The translations under genes were made by a program, and so were the position numbers. This document shows positions 8,714-17,896 of a stretch of 64,000 nt of DNA, piece by piece (the stretch's first letter is position 1; the number at the start of each line of letters is the position of its first letter). Source of the stretch: Streptomyces zaomyceticus (GTDB lineage: Bacteria > Actinomycetota > Actinomycetes > Streptomycetales > Streptomycetaceae); contig NZ_BNBZ01000027.1 in the NCBI RefSeq assembly GCF_014656215.1, positions 33,648 through 97,647 on the forward strand, in the 5' to 3' direction. Below the pieces are notes generated by a model, which saw nothing but the letters and a program-made list of their open reading frames with translations, searched no databases and had not been told where the DNA came from.

Positions 8714-9865
8714 GTGACGGACGGGGCAGCAACTCAGGTCGCTCACGTGCTCGTGGCGGCCGACAAGTTCAAGGGCTCGCTCACGGCCGTACAGGTCGCG
8801 GAGCGGGTCACAGCAGGACTGCGACGGGTCGTCCCGGAGCTCACGGTGGAGACACTGCCCGTCGCGGACGGCGGCGACGGCACCGTCGCCGCGGCCGTCG
8901 CGGCCGGATTCGAACGCCGCGAGGTACGGGTCACGGGACCGCTCGGTGAGGAGGTCACGGCGGCCTTCGCGCTGCGCGGCACCACCGCGGTCGTCGAGAT
9001 GGCCGAGGCCTCGGGCCTCCAGCTCCTCCCGCCCGGGGTGTTCGCCCCGCTGACCGCGACCACGTACGGCTCCGGCGAACTGCTCCGCGCGGCCCTGGAC
9101 GCCGGTGCGACCACCGTCGTCTTCGGCGTCGGCGGCAGCGCCACCACCGACGGCGGCGCCGGCATGCTCGCCGCGCTCGGCGCCCGCTTCCTGGACGCGT
9201 CCGGTGCCCCGGTGGGCCCCGGCGGCGCGCCCCTCGCGGAGCTGGCCACGGCGGACCTCGGAGGCCTCGACCCCCGCTTCGCCTCGGTCGACCTGATCCT
9301 CGCGAGCGACGTCGACAACCCGCTCACCGGCCCCAAGGGCGCCCCCGCCGTCTACGGCCCGCAGAAGGGGGCCACCCCGGACGACGTCCGCACCCTCGAC
9401 GCGGCCCTCGCCCACTTCGCCACCGTGCTGGAGAAGGCCATCGGCCCCAAGGCCGCCGAGGCGGCGGCCGCCCCCGGCGCCGGGGGCGCGGGAGGCATCG
9501 GCTACGGCGCGCTCATCCTGGGTGCGAGCTTCCGCCCCGGCATCGAGCTGATGCTGGAGGTGCTGGGCTTCGCCCCCGCCCTGGAGCGCGCCACCCTGGT
9601 CGTCACCGGCGAGGGCTCCCTCGACGAGCAGACCCTCCACGGCAAGGCGCCGGCGGGCGTCGCCGCCGCCGCCCGCGCGGCGGGCAAGGAGGTCGTCGCG
9701 GTCTGCGGTCGTCTCGCCCTGCCGCCCGAGGCCCTCGGCAGGGCCGGCATCCGCCGCGCCTACCCCCTCACGGACCTGGAACCCGACACGGCCACGTGCA
9801 TCGCGAACGCGGGCCCGCTCCTGGAGGACACGGCGGCCCGCATCGCCGAGGACTTCCTGCGGTAG
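8714..9865 (+). CDS. Glycerate kinase (GlxK/GarK family)
   Basis: A 383-residue kinase that phosphorylates glycerate, linking glyoxylate/glycerate metabolism to glycolysis. Family marks in order are ADKFKGSLTA at the N-terminus, ADGGDGT (phosphate and Mg site), a glycine-rich GVGGSATTDGG loop that binds ATP, and VTGEGSLDEQT with KAPAGVA near residue 300. GTG 8714 follows a weak ribosome site. It is convergent with the following minus-strand gene and is separated from it by a GC hairpin. Confidence 0.92.
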   Translation: MTDGAATQVAHVLVAADKFKGSLTAVQVAERVTAGLRRVVPELTVETLPVADGGDGTVAAAVAAGFERREVRVTGPLGEEVTAAFALRGTTAVVEMAEASGLQLLPPGVFAPLTATTYGSGELLRAALDAGATTVVFGVGGSATTDGGAGMLAALGARFLDASGAPVGPGGAPLAELATADLGGLDPRFASVDLILASDVDNPLTGPKGAPAVYGPQKGATPDDVRTLDAALAHFATVLEKAIGPKAAEAAAAPGAGGAGGIGYGALILGASFRPGIELMLEVLGFAPALERATLVVTGEGSLDEQTLHGKAPAGVAAAARAAGKEVVAVCGRLALPPEALGRAGIRRAYPLTDLEPDTATCIANAGPLLEDTAARIAEDFLR

Positions 9866-9875
9866 AACCCCGGGA

Positions 9876-9897
9876 CCGCCGCCCGCACGGGCGGCGG
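9876..9897. terminator. GC hairpin between convergent genes
   Basis: Nine-bp perfect stem (9876-9884 with 9889-9897) and a GCAC loop, 10 bp after the glycerate kinase stop and 30 bp before the stop of the facing gene. There is no T-run, as is usual in streptomycetes. Confidence 0.5.
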
Positions 9898-9927
9898 ACC
9901 GGGCTCCAGGGACTTTCCGGACACCCC

Positions 9928-10542
9928 CTAGCGGACCGAGAGCCGCCGCTCCGGCTCCCCGGTGCGCGCATCGAGACGCACGGTCATCACCCCGCCCTCC
10001 CCGGTCGTGAGGACCAGGGCGTCGGGCCCCGACCAGGCCACCTTCGTCACTACGCCGTCGGCGGAGTCACCGTTGAAGGTGCCGACGGTCCAGTGGCGCG
10101 CGGTGAGCCCCGACCCGTCCACGACCGACACCCGCCACAGCGGGTCGATCATGAGCGAACCCTCCTCCACCACGACGTACCGGTCCGCGCCCTCCGGCGC
10201 GGCCGTCCGGCCCGTCTCCTGCCAGTCGGCGCCCAGCATCGGGAAGAGGACCGTCCGGAACCAGACGGCGGCCACGGCCGCGACCACGCACACCGCGAGC
10301 ACCCGCCTCCGGAGCGGCCCCCGGGCCAGCAGCCGGACCGCCGCGCCGAACAGCGTGACCGCCACCAGGAAGCTGGGCCAGCGGTACTCGAAGGCGCCGG
10401 TCAGGACGAGCAGCCCCGTCGACTCGGCGAGCCGGGGCCCCGCCAGACAGCCGACTCCGGCCGCCACCCCGCCGCCCAACAGCACCCGCCCGAGGGTCCG
10501 GTGCCGCGGGCGGTCCGTACGTATGTCCGCAGTGATCGTCAC
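9928..10542 (-). CDS. Membrane protein of unknown function
   Basis: A 204-residue protein with three predicted membrane helices in the first 110 residues (a Gly-rich helix near 20-45, a second around a WPSFLVAV segment, a third Val/Ala-rich helix) and an outside domain of about 95 residues ending in a beta-rich DARTGEPERRL tail like a degenerate propeller repeat. No enzymatic motif is visible. GTG 10542 is preferred; the frame continues 15 codons further to 10587 without a ribosome site. CAGGAT lies 6 nt before GTG 10542, a possible leaderless arrangement. Confidence 0.65.
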   Translation of the reverse strand: MTITADIRTDRPRHRTLGRVLLGGGVAAGVGCLAGPRLAESTGLLVLTGAFEYRWPSFLVAVTLFGAAVRLLARGPLRRRVLAVCVVAAVAAVWFRTVLFPMLGADWQETGRTAAPEGADRYVVVEEGSLMIDPLWRVSVVDGSGLTARHWTVGTFNGDSADGVVTKVAWSGPDALVLTTGEGGVMTVRLDARTGEPERRLSVR

Positions 10543-10615
10543 GGGCCCATCCTGACAGGCCCGTTCGACCGCCCGGGGCGCGAGCACCGGTGGCCGCGCG
10601 GCCGGTCCGGCGGGC

Positions 10616-11824
10616 TCAGACCGAGCCCCCCGCCGCCGTCAGCCGGAACGCGTCCAGCGCCAGCGTCATCTCCGTCAGGTCCCGCGGCCGGGACAGCGAC
10701 CGGGACGTCAACTGCTCCAGCCTCCGCAGCCGGTTGAAGACCGTGTTCCGGTGGCAGTAGAGACGCCCTGCCGCCCGGCCCGCCGATCCCTCGCACTCCA
10801 GCCACGCGTCCAGCGTCTCCAGAAGCACCGCCCGGTCCGCCGGGTCGAGTTCGAGCAGGCCGCCCAGGACGTCCGAGACCAGCAGACCGGCCATCTCGGG
10901 CTGCCCCACCACCAGCGCGCCCGTCATCCGCCGGTCGAGCCGCACGATCTCGCGGCTCCCCGGCGGACAGGTCCGCAGCGCCAGCTCCGCGAGCCGCCGC
11001 GCCCGGCCCAGCTCGGTGAGGCCGACCACCACCGGGCTGATCCCACCGGGCCCCGGGCACCGCCCGTCGAGGAGCTCCGACAGCGCGTCCAGACCCGTCT
11101 CCCCGGCCAGCGCCACCACGCCCAGCTCGCAGTCGGCGCCCATCCGCCACAGGAACCGCACCCCCTCGCCCTGCACCTGACGGTGGAACGGCTCCCGTTC
11201 CTCCCGTCGGTCGTAGCGGAGCACCACCACCGCGTACCGGCCCTGCTCCGGCAGATCCAGCCCTGCCGCCGCCCGCGAGACCAGCTCGGGCGACCGCCGG
11301 CCCTGCAGCAGCGCGTCCAGGAGCGCCTGCAACTGCTCGTCCGTACGGCGGCGCAGTTCGAGCTCCGTCGTCCGGTACGCCTCCGACGCCGTGTCCGCCT
11401 GCGCGTCCACCGCCGACCACACCGTCGTCGCCGACTGCATCAACGCCGCCAGCTGCGCCGTGTCCGTCCCCGCGCCCTCGATCAGCGCGTCCCAGACCAG
11501 ATGCCCGGCATGCCGGTAGGCGTGGACGACCAGCTCCAGCGGCATGCCCTGCGCGGCCCGCCGCCGGCCCATCCGGTCGGCGTGCTCCAGATCCCGCCGG
11601 GGCGAGCTCCGCGGCGCCGAGATCATCTCGATCCCGATGCGTATCGCCTCCTGGGCCTCCTGCCAGTGCTGGTCGTACGGCAGGATCCGCCCGTAGGCGG
11701 GCTCGTACGCGTGGAGTTCCCTCAGATGCTCGTCCACCAGTTCCGGCACCCGCTCCAGAAGCGCCGTGCACGCCTGAGCGAGCACCTTCCAGTCGTCACC
11801 GGTCCGCCGTCTGCGCCGTCCCAT
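10616..11824 (-). CDS. PucR/CdaR-type transcriptional regulator
   Basis: A 402-residue regulator. The last 60 residues carry the PucR-type helix-turn-helix: LETLDAWLECEGS, then AAGRLYCHRNTVFNRLRRLE, the signature of CdaR/PucR proteins that activate catabolic operons. The N-terminal half is helical and probably senses a ligand; no GAF or PAS motif is obvious. It is transcribed away from the ABC importer operon across a 205-bp region with a palindrome at 11869-11884, so it is the likely regulator of that operon. ATG 11824 is the start; the open frame beyond it is a shadow on the ABC gene. Confidence 0.85.
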   Translation of the reverse strand: MGRRRRRTGDDWKVLAQACTALLERVPELVDEHLRELHAYEPAYGRILPYDQHWQEAQEAIRIGIEMISAPRSSPRRDLEHADRMGRRRAAQGMPLELVVHAYRHAGHLVWDALIEGAGTDTAQLAALMQSATTVWSAVDAQADTASEAYRTTELELRRRTDEQLQALLDALLQGRRSPELVSRAAAGLDLPEQGRYAVVVLRYDRREEREPFHRQVQGEGVRFLWRMGADCELGVVALAGETGLDALSELLDGRCPGPGGISPVVVGLTELGRARRLAELALRTCPPGSREIVRLDRRMTGALVVGQPEMAGLLVSDVLGGLLELDPADRAVLLETLDAWLECEGSAGRAAGRLYCHRNTVFNRLRRLEQLTSRSLSRPRDLTEMTLALDAFRLTAAGGSV

Positions 11825-11868
11825 GCCCGGAGGATCCACTGCTCCGGCCCCCGCCGCACAGCCCTGAC

Positions 11869-11884
11869 GCGCACTGTTGTGCGC
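11869..11884. promoter_or_regulatory. Palindrome in the regulator/ABC divergent region
   Basis: GCGCAC-TGTT-GTGCGC is a perfect 6+4+6 palindrome located 44 bp upstream of the PucR-type gene and 145 bp upstream of the first importer gene. Position and symmetry suit an operator for the PucR-type protein, but this is inference only. Confidence 0.4.
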
Positions 11885-12029
11885 ATGCACAGCCCGTCGG
11901 CGCACCCGCTGGTCACCGGCAGCGATTCGGCCGCGGAGCGTGGACGCGCGGTCCGGCGCGGTGTTGGGGTGAGCGCCATCGAACGGCCGAGTAACAAGAA
12001 ACGGCCGGGACACCGGAAAAAGGGGAACC

Positions 12030-12848
12030 ATGGGAGGTACCGCACCCGCCCTCGAGGTGACGGACCTGACGGCGGGATACGGGCCGGTACGCGCACTGCG
12101 GCAGGTGTCGCTGACCGTGCCGGCGGGTGAGGTCGTCACCGTCCTCGGCGGCAACGGAGCCGGCAAGTCGACACTGCTGCGGGCGGTCTCGCGCACCCTG
12201 CGGTTCCACGGCGGCGCCGTGGTCTCCGGCACGGTGCGCCGCGACGGCCGGCCGCTCGACGGACTGCCGCCCGACCGGGTCGTCGCGGCCGGCGTCTCCC
12301 AGGTGCCCGAGGGCCGCCAGGTCTTCGCCCGGATGACGGTCGAGGACAACCTGCGGGCGGGCGCGCTCGGCAGGCGCGGCGGCCGGGCGGCGAAGGCCGC
12401 CTCGCTCCGCCGGGTCCACGAGCTCTTCCCGGTCCTCGCCGACCGGGCCCGCCAGCAGGCGGGGCTGCTCTCCGGCGGCGAGCAGCAGATGCTGGCCGTC
12501 GGCCGCGCCCTGATGGCCGCACCGGGCCTGCTCCTCCTCGACGAGCCCTCGCTCGGCCTCGCCCCGCTGATGGCGGCCCGGATCGCCGACGCGATCCGTG
12601 AGATCAACGCCCAGGGCACGGCGGTACTGCTCGTCGAGCAGAACGCGGCGCTCGCGCTGCGGCTCGCCTCCCGTGCGTACGTCCTGGAGGTCGGCGAGGT
12701 CACGCTCTCCGGTCCGGCCGCCGAACTCGCGGCCTCCGACGAGGTGCGCCGCCGCTATCTGGGCGTCGTCGACGAGGACGCCGCGGCCGACGCGGCCCGC
12801 GCCCGCGCCACGCACCCGGTCCTGTCCCGCTGGGAGGAGACGACATGA
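12030..12848 (+). CDS. ABC transporter ATP-binding protein, LivF type
   Basis: A 272-residue ATPase of a branched-chain-amino-acid-type (HAAT) importer. Walker A is GGNGAGKST, the signature is LSGGEQQ, Walker B is LLLLDEPSLG, and the switch His is replaced by Gln in VEQN, which is characteristic of LivF. A 30-residue acidic/Ala tail is extra. The ribosome site AAGGGGA precedes ATG 12030. First gene of a five-gene operon; it overlaps the next by four bases (ATGA). Confidence 0.93.
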   Translation: MGGTAPALEVTDLTAGYGPVRALRQVSLTVPAGEVVTVLGGNGAGKSTLLRAVSRTLRFHGGAVVSGTVRRDGRPLDGLPPDRVVAAGVSQVPEGRQVFARMTVEDNLRAGALGRRGGRAAKAASLRRVHELFPVLADRARQQAGLLSGGEQQMLAVGRALMAAPGLLLLDEPSLGLAPLMAARIADAIREINAQGTAVLLVEQNAALALRLASRAYVLEVGEVTLSGPAAELAASDEVRRRYLGVVDEDAAADAARARATHPVLSRWEETT

Positions 12849-13648
12849 CGGCCCCGCCCCCGCCGCCCGGCGAGCACATCCCCGCCCTCGAGGTCCGTGA
12901 CCTCACGGTCCGCTTCGCCGGCCTCACCGCCCTCGACGGAGTCGGTTTCACCGTCCGGCCCGGCACCGTGCACGCCCTCATCGGCCCCAACGGCGCCGGG
13001 AAGTCCACCTGCTTCAACGTGCTGTCCGGCGTCTACCGGGCCACCGAGGGCTCCGTCCGCCTCGGCACCCACGAACTGACCGCCCTGCCCCCGCACCGGA
13101 TCGCGGACCTCGGGGTCGGCCGGATCTTCCAGAACCTCGCCCTGCCGCCCCGCGCCACCGTCGAGGACAGTCTGATGCTCGGCAGGCACCGGCTGACCCG
13201 TACCGGCTTCGTCGCCGCCGGGCTCCGGCTGCCCTCCGCCGCCCGCGAGGAGGCCCGTCACCGGGCCAGGGTCCGGGAGATCGCCGCCTTCGTCGGACTG
13301 GAGCCGCAGCTCGACCGACCGGCGGGCTCCCTCCCGTACGGGCAGCAGAAGCTCGCCGAACTGGCCCGCGCCCTCTGCATGGAGCCGAAGCTCCTGCTGC
13401 TCGACGAGCCCGTCGCCGGGATGACCGCCGACGAGCGGCGCCGTACCGCCTCGGTCATCGCGGGGGTCCGCGACAGCCTCGGCATCTCGGTCCTCCTCGT
13501 CGAGCACGACATGGGCCTGGTGATGCGGCTCGCCGACTCCGTCACCGTCCTCGACTTCGGCCGCCGCATCGCCGACGGCGCCCCCGGCGACGTCCAGAAC
13601 GACCCGGCGGTCGTCCGCGCCTACCTCGGAGAGGAGTCCGCCGCGTGA
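12845..13648 (+). CDS. ABC transporter ATP-binding protein, LivG type
   Basis: The second ATPase of the importer, 267 residues. Walker A is GPNGAGKST, the Q-loop is FQNL, the LivG-specific signature is LPYGQQK, Walker B is LLLLDEPVAGM and the switch motif is VEHDM. LivG/LivF heterodimers drive substrate passage through the LivH/LivM pore. ATG 12845 is coupled to the stop of the previous gene and the 3' end overlaps the next start as GTGA. Confidence 0.93.
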   Translation: MTAPPPPPGEHIPALEVRDLTVRFAGLTALDGVGFTVRPGTVHALIGPNGAGKSTCFNVLSGVYRATEGSVRLGTHELTALPPHRIADLGVGRIFQNLALPPRATVEDSLMLGRHRLTRTGFVAAGLRLPSAAREEARHRARVREIAAFVGLEPQLDRPAGSLPYGQQKLAELARALCMEPKLLLLDEPVAGMTADERRRTASVIAGVRDSLGISVLLVEHDMGLVMRLADSVTVLDFGRRIADGAPGDVQNDPAVVRAYLGEESAA

Positions 13649-14535
13649 GCACCTTCGCCGAGTTCCTGATCAACGGCATCTCCCTGGGCTCGATCTACGC
13701 CCTCATCGCCCTCGGCTTCGTGGTCATCTTCCGCGCCACCGAGGTCGTCAACTTCGCCCACGCCTCACTGCTCCTGGCCGGCGGCTACGTCACCGCCGTG
13801 CTCCACGACGAGATCGGCTTCTGGCCCGCCCTGCTCGCCGGCATCGCGGGCGCCGCGGTGGTCGGCGCGGCCGTGGAGTTCTTCGTGATGCGCCGCCACC
13901 GGGGCGGCGACCACAGCGTCCTCGCCATCGTCACCATCGGCGTCGACATCCTCCTCGCCACCGAGCTGACCCGCCGGATCGGCACCGACATCCTCGCCCT
14001 CGGCGACCCGTGGGGCGACGCGGTCGTCTCCGTCGGAGGGGTCACCGTCGCGGAGACCCGGATCGCCGCCCTGCTCGCCGCGGGCCTCCTCATCACCGCG
14101 TTCCTGCTCGCCTTCCGGTACACCTCCTGGGGCGTCGCCATGCGGGCCGCGGCCGAGAACCAGGAGACCGCCGCCCTCATGGGCATCCGGCTCGGCCGGG
14201 TCTCGCTCGGGGCCTGGGCGGTCGCCGGCGGGCTCGCCGCCGTCGCCGCCCTCTTCCTGACCGTGTTCCCCACCCCGGGCCTGGAACGGGCCACCTCGCT
14301 CGCCGCGCTCAAGGCCTTCCCCGCCGCCATCCTCGGCGGCCTCGACTCCACCACCGGCGCCCTCGTCGGCGGTCTCCTGGTCGGCGTCACCGAGTCGCTC
14401 GCCACCGGCTACCAGGGCGACCTGGCGTTCCTCGGCCGGGGGATCGGCGACCTCGCCCCCTATCTCGTCATGGTCGCGGTGCTCCTGATCCGCCCGGCCG
14501 GACTCTTCGGCACGAAGGAGCTCGCCCGTGTCTGA
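13645..14535 (+). CDS. ABC transporter permease, LivH type
   Basis: A 296-residue inner-membrane permease with about eight hydrophobic helices. It opens with the typical LivH N-terminus (INGISLGSIYALIALGF) and has VVNFAH shortly after; the coupling-helix region AMRAAAENQETAALMGI contacts the ATPases. GTG 13645 overlaps the livG-type stop by four bases and its own end overlaps the next start by eight bases, so translation is coupled along the operon. Confidence 0.92.
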   Translation: MSTFAEFLINGISLGSIYALIALGFVVIFRATEVVNFAHASLLLAGGYVTAVLHDEIGFWPALLAGIAGAAVVGAAVEFFVMRRHRGGDHSVLAIVTIGVDILLATELTRRIGTDILALGDPWGDAVVSVGGVTVAETRIAALLAAGLLITAFLLAFRYTSWGVAMRAAAENQETAALMGIRLGRVSLGAWAVAGGLAAVAALFLTVFPTPGLERATSLAALKAFPAAILGGLDSTTGALVGGLLVGVTESLATGYQGDLAFLGRGIGDLAPYLVMVAVLLIRPAGLFGTKELARV

Positions 14536-15724
14536 GACCCTCGCCCGGAGCGGCCTGCGGGTCCGCACCCCCTCGGTCTACGGGTGGGCCGCCGCCGGCC
14601 TCGTCCTGGTCGCCCTGCCGTTCTACCTCGACCGGTTCTGGCTCCAGGCGGGCCTGTTCGCGATGGCCGCCGCCCTCGGCGCGATCGGCATCAACCTGCT
14701 GACCGGCGCCACCGGACAGCTCTCCATGGGGCACGCCTTCTTCCTCGCCGTCGGAGCCTACGGCTACTGCGCCTTCGCCGGGGACGGCACCGACGGACTC
14801 GCCGGGCTTGGCCTGCCCGGCTGGCTCGCCGCCGTCCTCGCGGTCGCCCTCTCCGGCCTGGCGGGCGGGGTGTTCAGCCCCATCGCCGGACGGCTGCGGG
14901 GCGCGTACCTGGGCATCGCCACCCTCGCGCTGATCTTCATCGGCCAGCACGTGCTGTTCAACGCCCACGACCTCACCGGCGGTTACAACGGCCGCGCCGT
15001 GCCACCGCTCTCCCTCTTGGGCCTCACCTTCGACGACACCGAACTCCTGGTCGCCCAGGTGCCGTTCGGTGCGGTGGAGAAGCTCTGGTACCTCGGACTG
15101 ATCCTGCTCCTCGGCGGGGTGCTCTTCGCCCGGGGTGTCCTCCGGGGCCGCCCCGGCCGCGCGATGAACGCCATCCGGGACCACCGGATCGCCGCCGGTG
15201 TCATGGGCATCCCGGTGGCCCGCTACCGCGCCGCCGTCTTCGTCCTGTCCTCCATGTACGCGGGCCTCGCCGGGGTCCTGCTCGCCCTGGTCTTCCAGCG
15301 CACGGTGCCGGAGTACTTCGGCATGGCGCTCTCCCTGGAGTACCTGGCCATGATCGTCATCGGCGGTCTGGGCTCGGTCGCGGGCGCGGTGGCCGGAGGC
15401 GTCTTCGTCTCCCTGCTGCCGCAGATCCTCAACCGGTACAGCGACGCGCTTCCCCTGGTCTCCGCCCCGGGGACGGGCGGCATCGCGCCGGGGGAGGCCT
15501 CGCGCTACCTGTACGGCGCCGCCGTCGTCGCGGTGGTGCTCTTCCTGCCCGGCGGTCTGGCCAGGCTGGCGGCCCGAAGGCCCGGCCGGCCCGAGAACCC
15601 GCCGCCCACCGCCCCCACACCCACCGCCCACCCACCCTCCGAACCCCCACCCTCCGAACCCCCGTCCACCGACATCCCGTCCCACGCACCCTCGAACAAC
15701 GAACCCTCAGGGGAGGCACGATGA
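14528..15724 (+). CDS. ABC transporter permease, LivM type, with Pro-rich tail
   Basis: A 398-residue partner permease with LivM marks (GATGQLSMGHAFF near residue 60, then the coupling segment RGRPGRAMNAIRDHRIAAGVMGI). The last 45 residues are almost all Pro, Ser, Thr and Glu and are predicted to be disordered; part of this tail is a short DNA duplication of a CCCTCCGAACCCCC unit around 15642-15665. GTG 14528 overlaps the LivH stop, and its TGA overlaps the ATG of the binding protein gene. Confidence 0.92.
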   Translation: MSETLARSGLRVRTPSVYGWAAAGLVLVALPFYLDRFWLQAGLFAMAAALGAIGINLLTGATGQLSMGHAFFLAVGAYGYCAFAGDGTDGLAGLGLPGWLAAVLAVALSGLAGGVFSPIAGRLRGAYLGIATLALIFIGQHVLFNAHDLTGGYNGRAVPPLSLLGLTFDDTELLVAQVPFGAVEKLWYLGLILLLGGVLFARGVLRGRPGRAMNAIRDHRIAAGVMGIPVARYRAAVFVLSSMYAGLAGVLLALVFQRTVPEYFGMALSLEYLAMIVIGGLGSVAGAVAGGVFVSLLPQILNRYSDALPLVSAPGTGGIAPGEASRYLYGAAVVAVVLFLPGGLARLAARRPGRPENPPPTAPTPTAHPPSEPPPSEPPSTDIPSHAPSNNEPSGEAR

Positions 15725-16986
15725 CCCACAGACGACAGGCCGTGCGGGGCCTGGCCGCCGCGCTCGCCGCACTGGTCGCCCTCACCGCCGCCGGATGCAG
15801 CTCCAAGGCCAAGACCGACGACGGCAAGCAGACCGGCGCGGGCGGGGTGAAGACCGGCAAGGGCGTCACCGACAAGACGATCTCGCTCGGCGCGCTCACC
15901 GACATGACCGGCGTGTACGCCACCCTCGGCAAGAGCGTCACCCAGTCCCAGCAGCTGTACGTGAAGCAGGTCAACGCCGCCGGCGGGATCTGCGGCCGGC
16001 AGCTGGAGCTCACGGTCCGCGACCACGGCTACGACCCGCAGAAGGCCCTCGCCGCCTACACCGAACTGGAGCCGAAGGTCGTCGGCTACGCCCAGTTCAT
16101 CGGCTCCCCGTTCGTCGCGTCCGTCAAGCCCAAGGTCGACGGACTCGACAAGGGCCTCGTCCTCCCGCAGGCCTGGTCGGCCTCGCTGCTCGGCTCCCCG
16201 TACATCCGCGTCCTCGGCGCCACGTACGACGTCGAGACGATCAACGCCGTCGACTTCCTCCTGAAGGAGAAGGGCCTGAAGTCGGGCGACAAGCTCGGCC
16301 ACGTCTACTTCGAGGGCGACTACGGAGAGAACGCCCTCAAGGGCTCGAAGTACGCCGCCGAGAAGGCGGGCCTGACCGTCGTCGAGCAGAAGATCAAGCC
16401 CACCGACAACGACATGTCGGCGCAGGTCGCGGCGCTCAAGCAGGCCGGGGTCAAAGCCGTCGTCATCAGCGCGGGCCCGCGCCAGGCGGCCTCCCTCGTC
16501 GGGGTCGCCGCAGCCACCGGCATGAAGGTGCCGGTCGTCGGCAACAACTCGGCCTTCGCCCCGCAGCTGCTCGGCACCCAGGCCGGACCCGCCCTGGAGA
16601 AGATGTACTGGTTCGCCTCCCCGAGCCTCCCCATCGGCGCGGACACCCCGACCGCGAAGAAGCTCGTCGCCGACTACAAGGCCGCCTACCCGAGCGACAC
16701 CCTGGACAACGGCATCGTCGCCGGCTGGACCGCGGCGAGCGTCTTCGGCGAGGCCCTGAAGAAGGCCTGCGCGAACAAGGACCTCACCCGCGACGGCGTC
16801 GACAAGGCGCTCCTCACGATGACGTCCCACGACGCCGGCTTCGGGATGAGCCACAACCTCGGCGACCCCAAGGCCCCGTCGTCCCGCGAGTCCGTCGTCA
16901 TCCAGCCCGACAAGTCCGTCCCCGGCGGCATGCGCACGGTCCGGCAGCCCTTCGTCTCGGACGCGGCGAAGTCCTACACGCCCTGA
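15721..16986 (+). CDS. Substrate-binding lipoprotein of the ABC importer
   Basis: A 421-residue extracellular binding protein (type I periplasmic-binding, Leu/Ile/Val-like family). A signal peptide ends in the lipobox LTAAGC, so the mature protein is anchored by its first Cys, C24. The body shows SLGALTDMTGVYA near the start and two Rossmann-like lobes. The gene comes last in the operon behind a strong AGGGGAGG ribosome site, which should give more binding protein than pore protein. The ligand is unknown; an amino acid, amide or urea are possible. Its end overlaps the facing gene by 13 bases. Confidence 0.9.
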   Translation: MTHRRQAVRGLAAALAALVALTAAGCSSKAKTDDGKQTGAGGVKTGKGVTDKTISLGALTDMTGVYATLGKSVTQSQQLYVKQVNAAGGICGRQLELTVRDHGYDPQKALAAYTELEPKVVGYAQFIGSPFVASVKPKVDGLDKGLVLPQAWSASLLGSPYIRVLGATYDVETINAVDFLLKEKGLKSGDKLGHVYFEGDYGENALKGSKYAAEKAGLTVVEQKIKPTDNDMSAQVAALKQAGVKAVVISAGPRQAASLVGVAAATGMKVPVVGNNSAFAPQLLGTQAGPALEKMYWFASPSLPIGADTPTAKKLVADYKAAYPSDTLDNGIVAGWTAASVFGEALKKACANKDLTRDGVDKALLTMTSHDAGFGMSHNLGDPKAPSSRESVVIQPDKSVPGGMRTVRQPFVSDAAKSYTP

Positions 16987-17837
16987 CCGGACGGCCCGTA
17001 ACCCCGGTCCGCGAAGCCCGTCCGCCAGGACGGGTGGGCCGGGGACCAGCCCAGCGCACGGGCCCGGGCGTTCACCGCGCCCCGGGCCCAGGGCGCCCGG
17101 CCCTCGCTCCGCACCGGGGCGGGGACACCCAGGGCCGCCGCGAGCACCGGCAGCCAGACACGGCCGGGCGCCGGCTCGTCGTCCACGACGTTGTACGCGC
17201 CCGAGGGCCACTCCAGCGCCCGTACGGCGGCCTCGGCGGCGTCGTCGACGTGCACGAGGGAGCTCACCGAATCGTCGGCCGCCGTGCTGCCCAGGAACCG
17301 CGCCCCCGGGTCCCCGGCCAGCGCGGCGGCCACGGCGCCACCCGGGGCGTACCAGGTACCGGGGCCGTACAGGATCCCGTACCGCAGCACGACCGCCTCC
17401 GGGAGCTCCGCCACGGCGGACTCCAGGGCGCGCACCCCGGCGACGATCCGCGACCGGGGCACCTCCTCCGTGGAATCGAGCGGTACGGACTCGTCGGCGG
17501 GCCCGTCCCCGGGGGCGTACGCCCAGCTGATCGACTGCGCGACGATCCGGCCGACACCGGCCGCGAGAGCCGCGTCCACGAGGTTCCGGGTGCCCTCGAC
17601 CCGTATCCGGTTGTTCGCGGCCCCGTCCGCCGCCCCGAGGTCCGTGAGCTGGTGGACGACCGCGTCCGGCATGGCCTCGGCCACCGCACGGCGCACCGCC
17701 CCGGCGTCCAGGACGTCCACGGGGCGTGGACCGCGCCGGGAGATGCCCACGACCTCATGGCCGGCCGCCTCCAGGCGAGGCACGAGCCGACGACCCACGG
17801 CGCCCGTGGCGCCCGCTACCAACACACGCATCCCCAT
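16974..17837 (-). CDS. NAD-dependent epimerase/dehydratase family protein
   Basis: A 287-residue extended short-chain dehydrogenase. The nucleotide-binding loop VAGATGAVGRRL lies at the very N-terminus; the catalytic Tyr/Lys pair is not in the classical YxxxK spacing, and the region following ILYGPGTWY resembles atypical SDR subgroups. Substrate is unknown. ATG 17837 or ATG 17831 can serve as start. Its last codons overlap the last 13 bases of the ABC lipoprotein gene on the opposite strand, so no separate terminator fits between them. Confidence 0.85.
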   Translation of the reverse strand: MGMRVLVAGATGAVGRRLVPRLEAAGHEVVGISRRGPRPVDVLDAGAVRRAVAEAMPDAVVHQLTDLGAADGAANNRIRVEGTRNLVDAALAAGVGRIVAQSISWAYAPGDGPADESVPLDSTEEVPRSRIVAGVRALESAVAELPEAVVLRYGILYGPGTWYAPGGAVAAALAGDPGARFLGSTAADDSVSSLVHVDDAAEAAVRALEWPSGAYNVVDDEPAPGRVWLPVLAAALGVPAPVRSEGRAPWARGAVNARARALGWSPAHPSWRTGFADRGYGPSGQGV

Positions 17838-17896
17838 GGACCGCAGCCTAGAAGATCGTCACACGCGCGAAACACCGTGGTGTGAAGCTCGACCCC

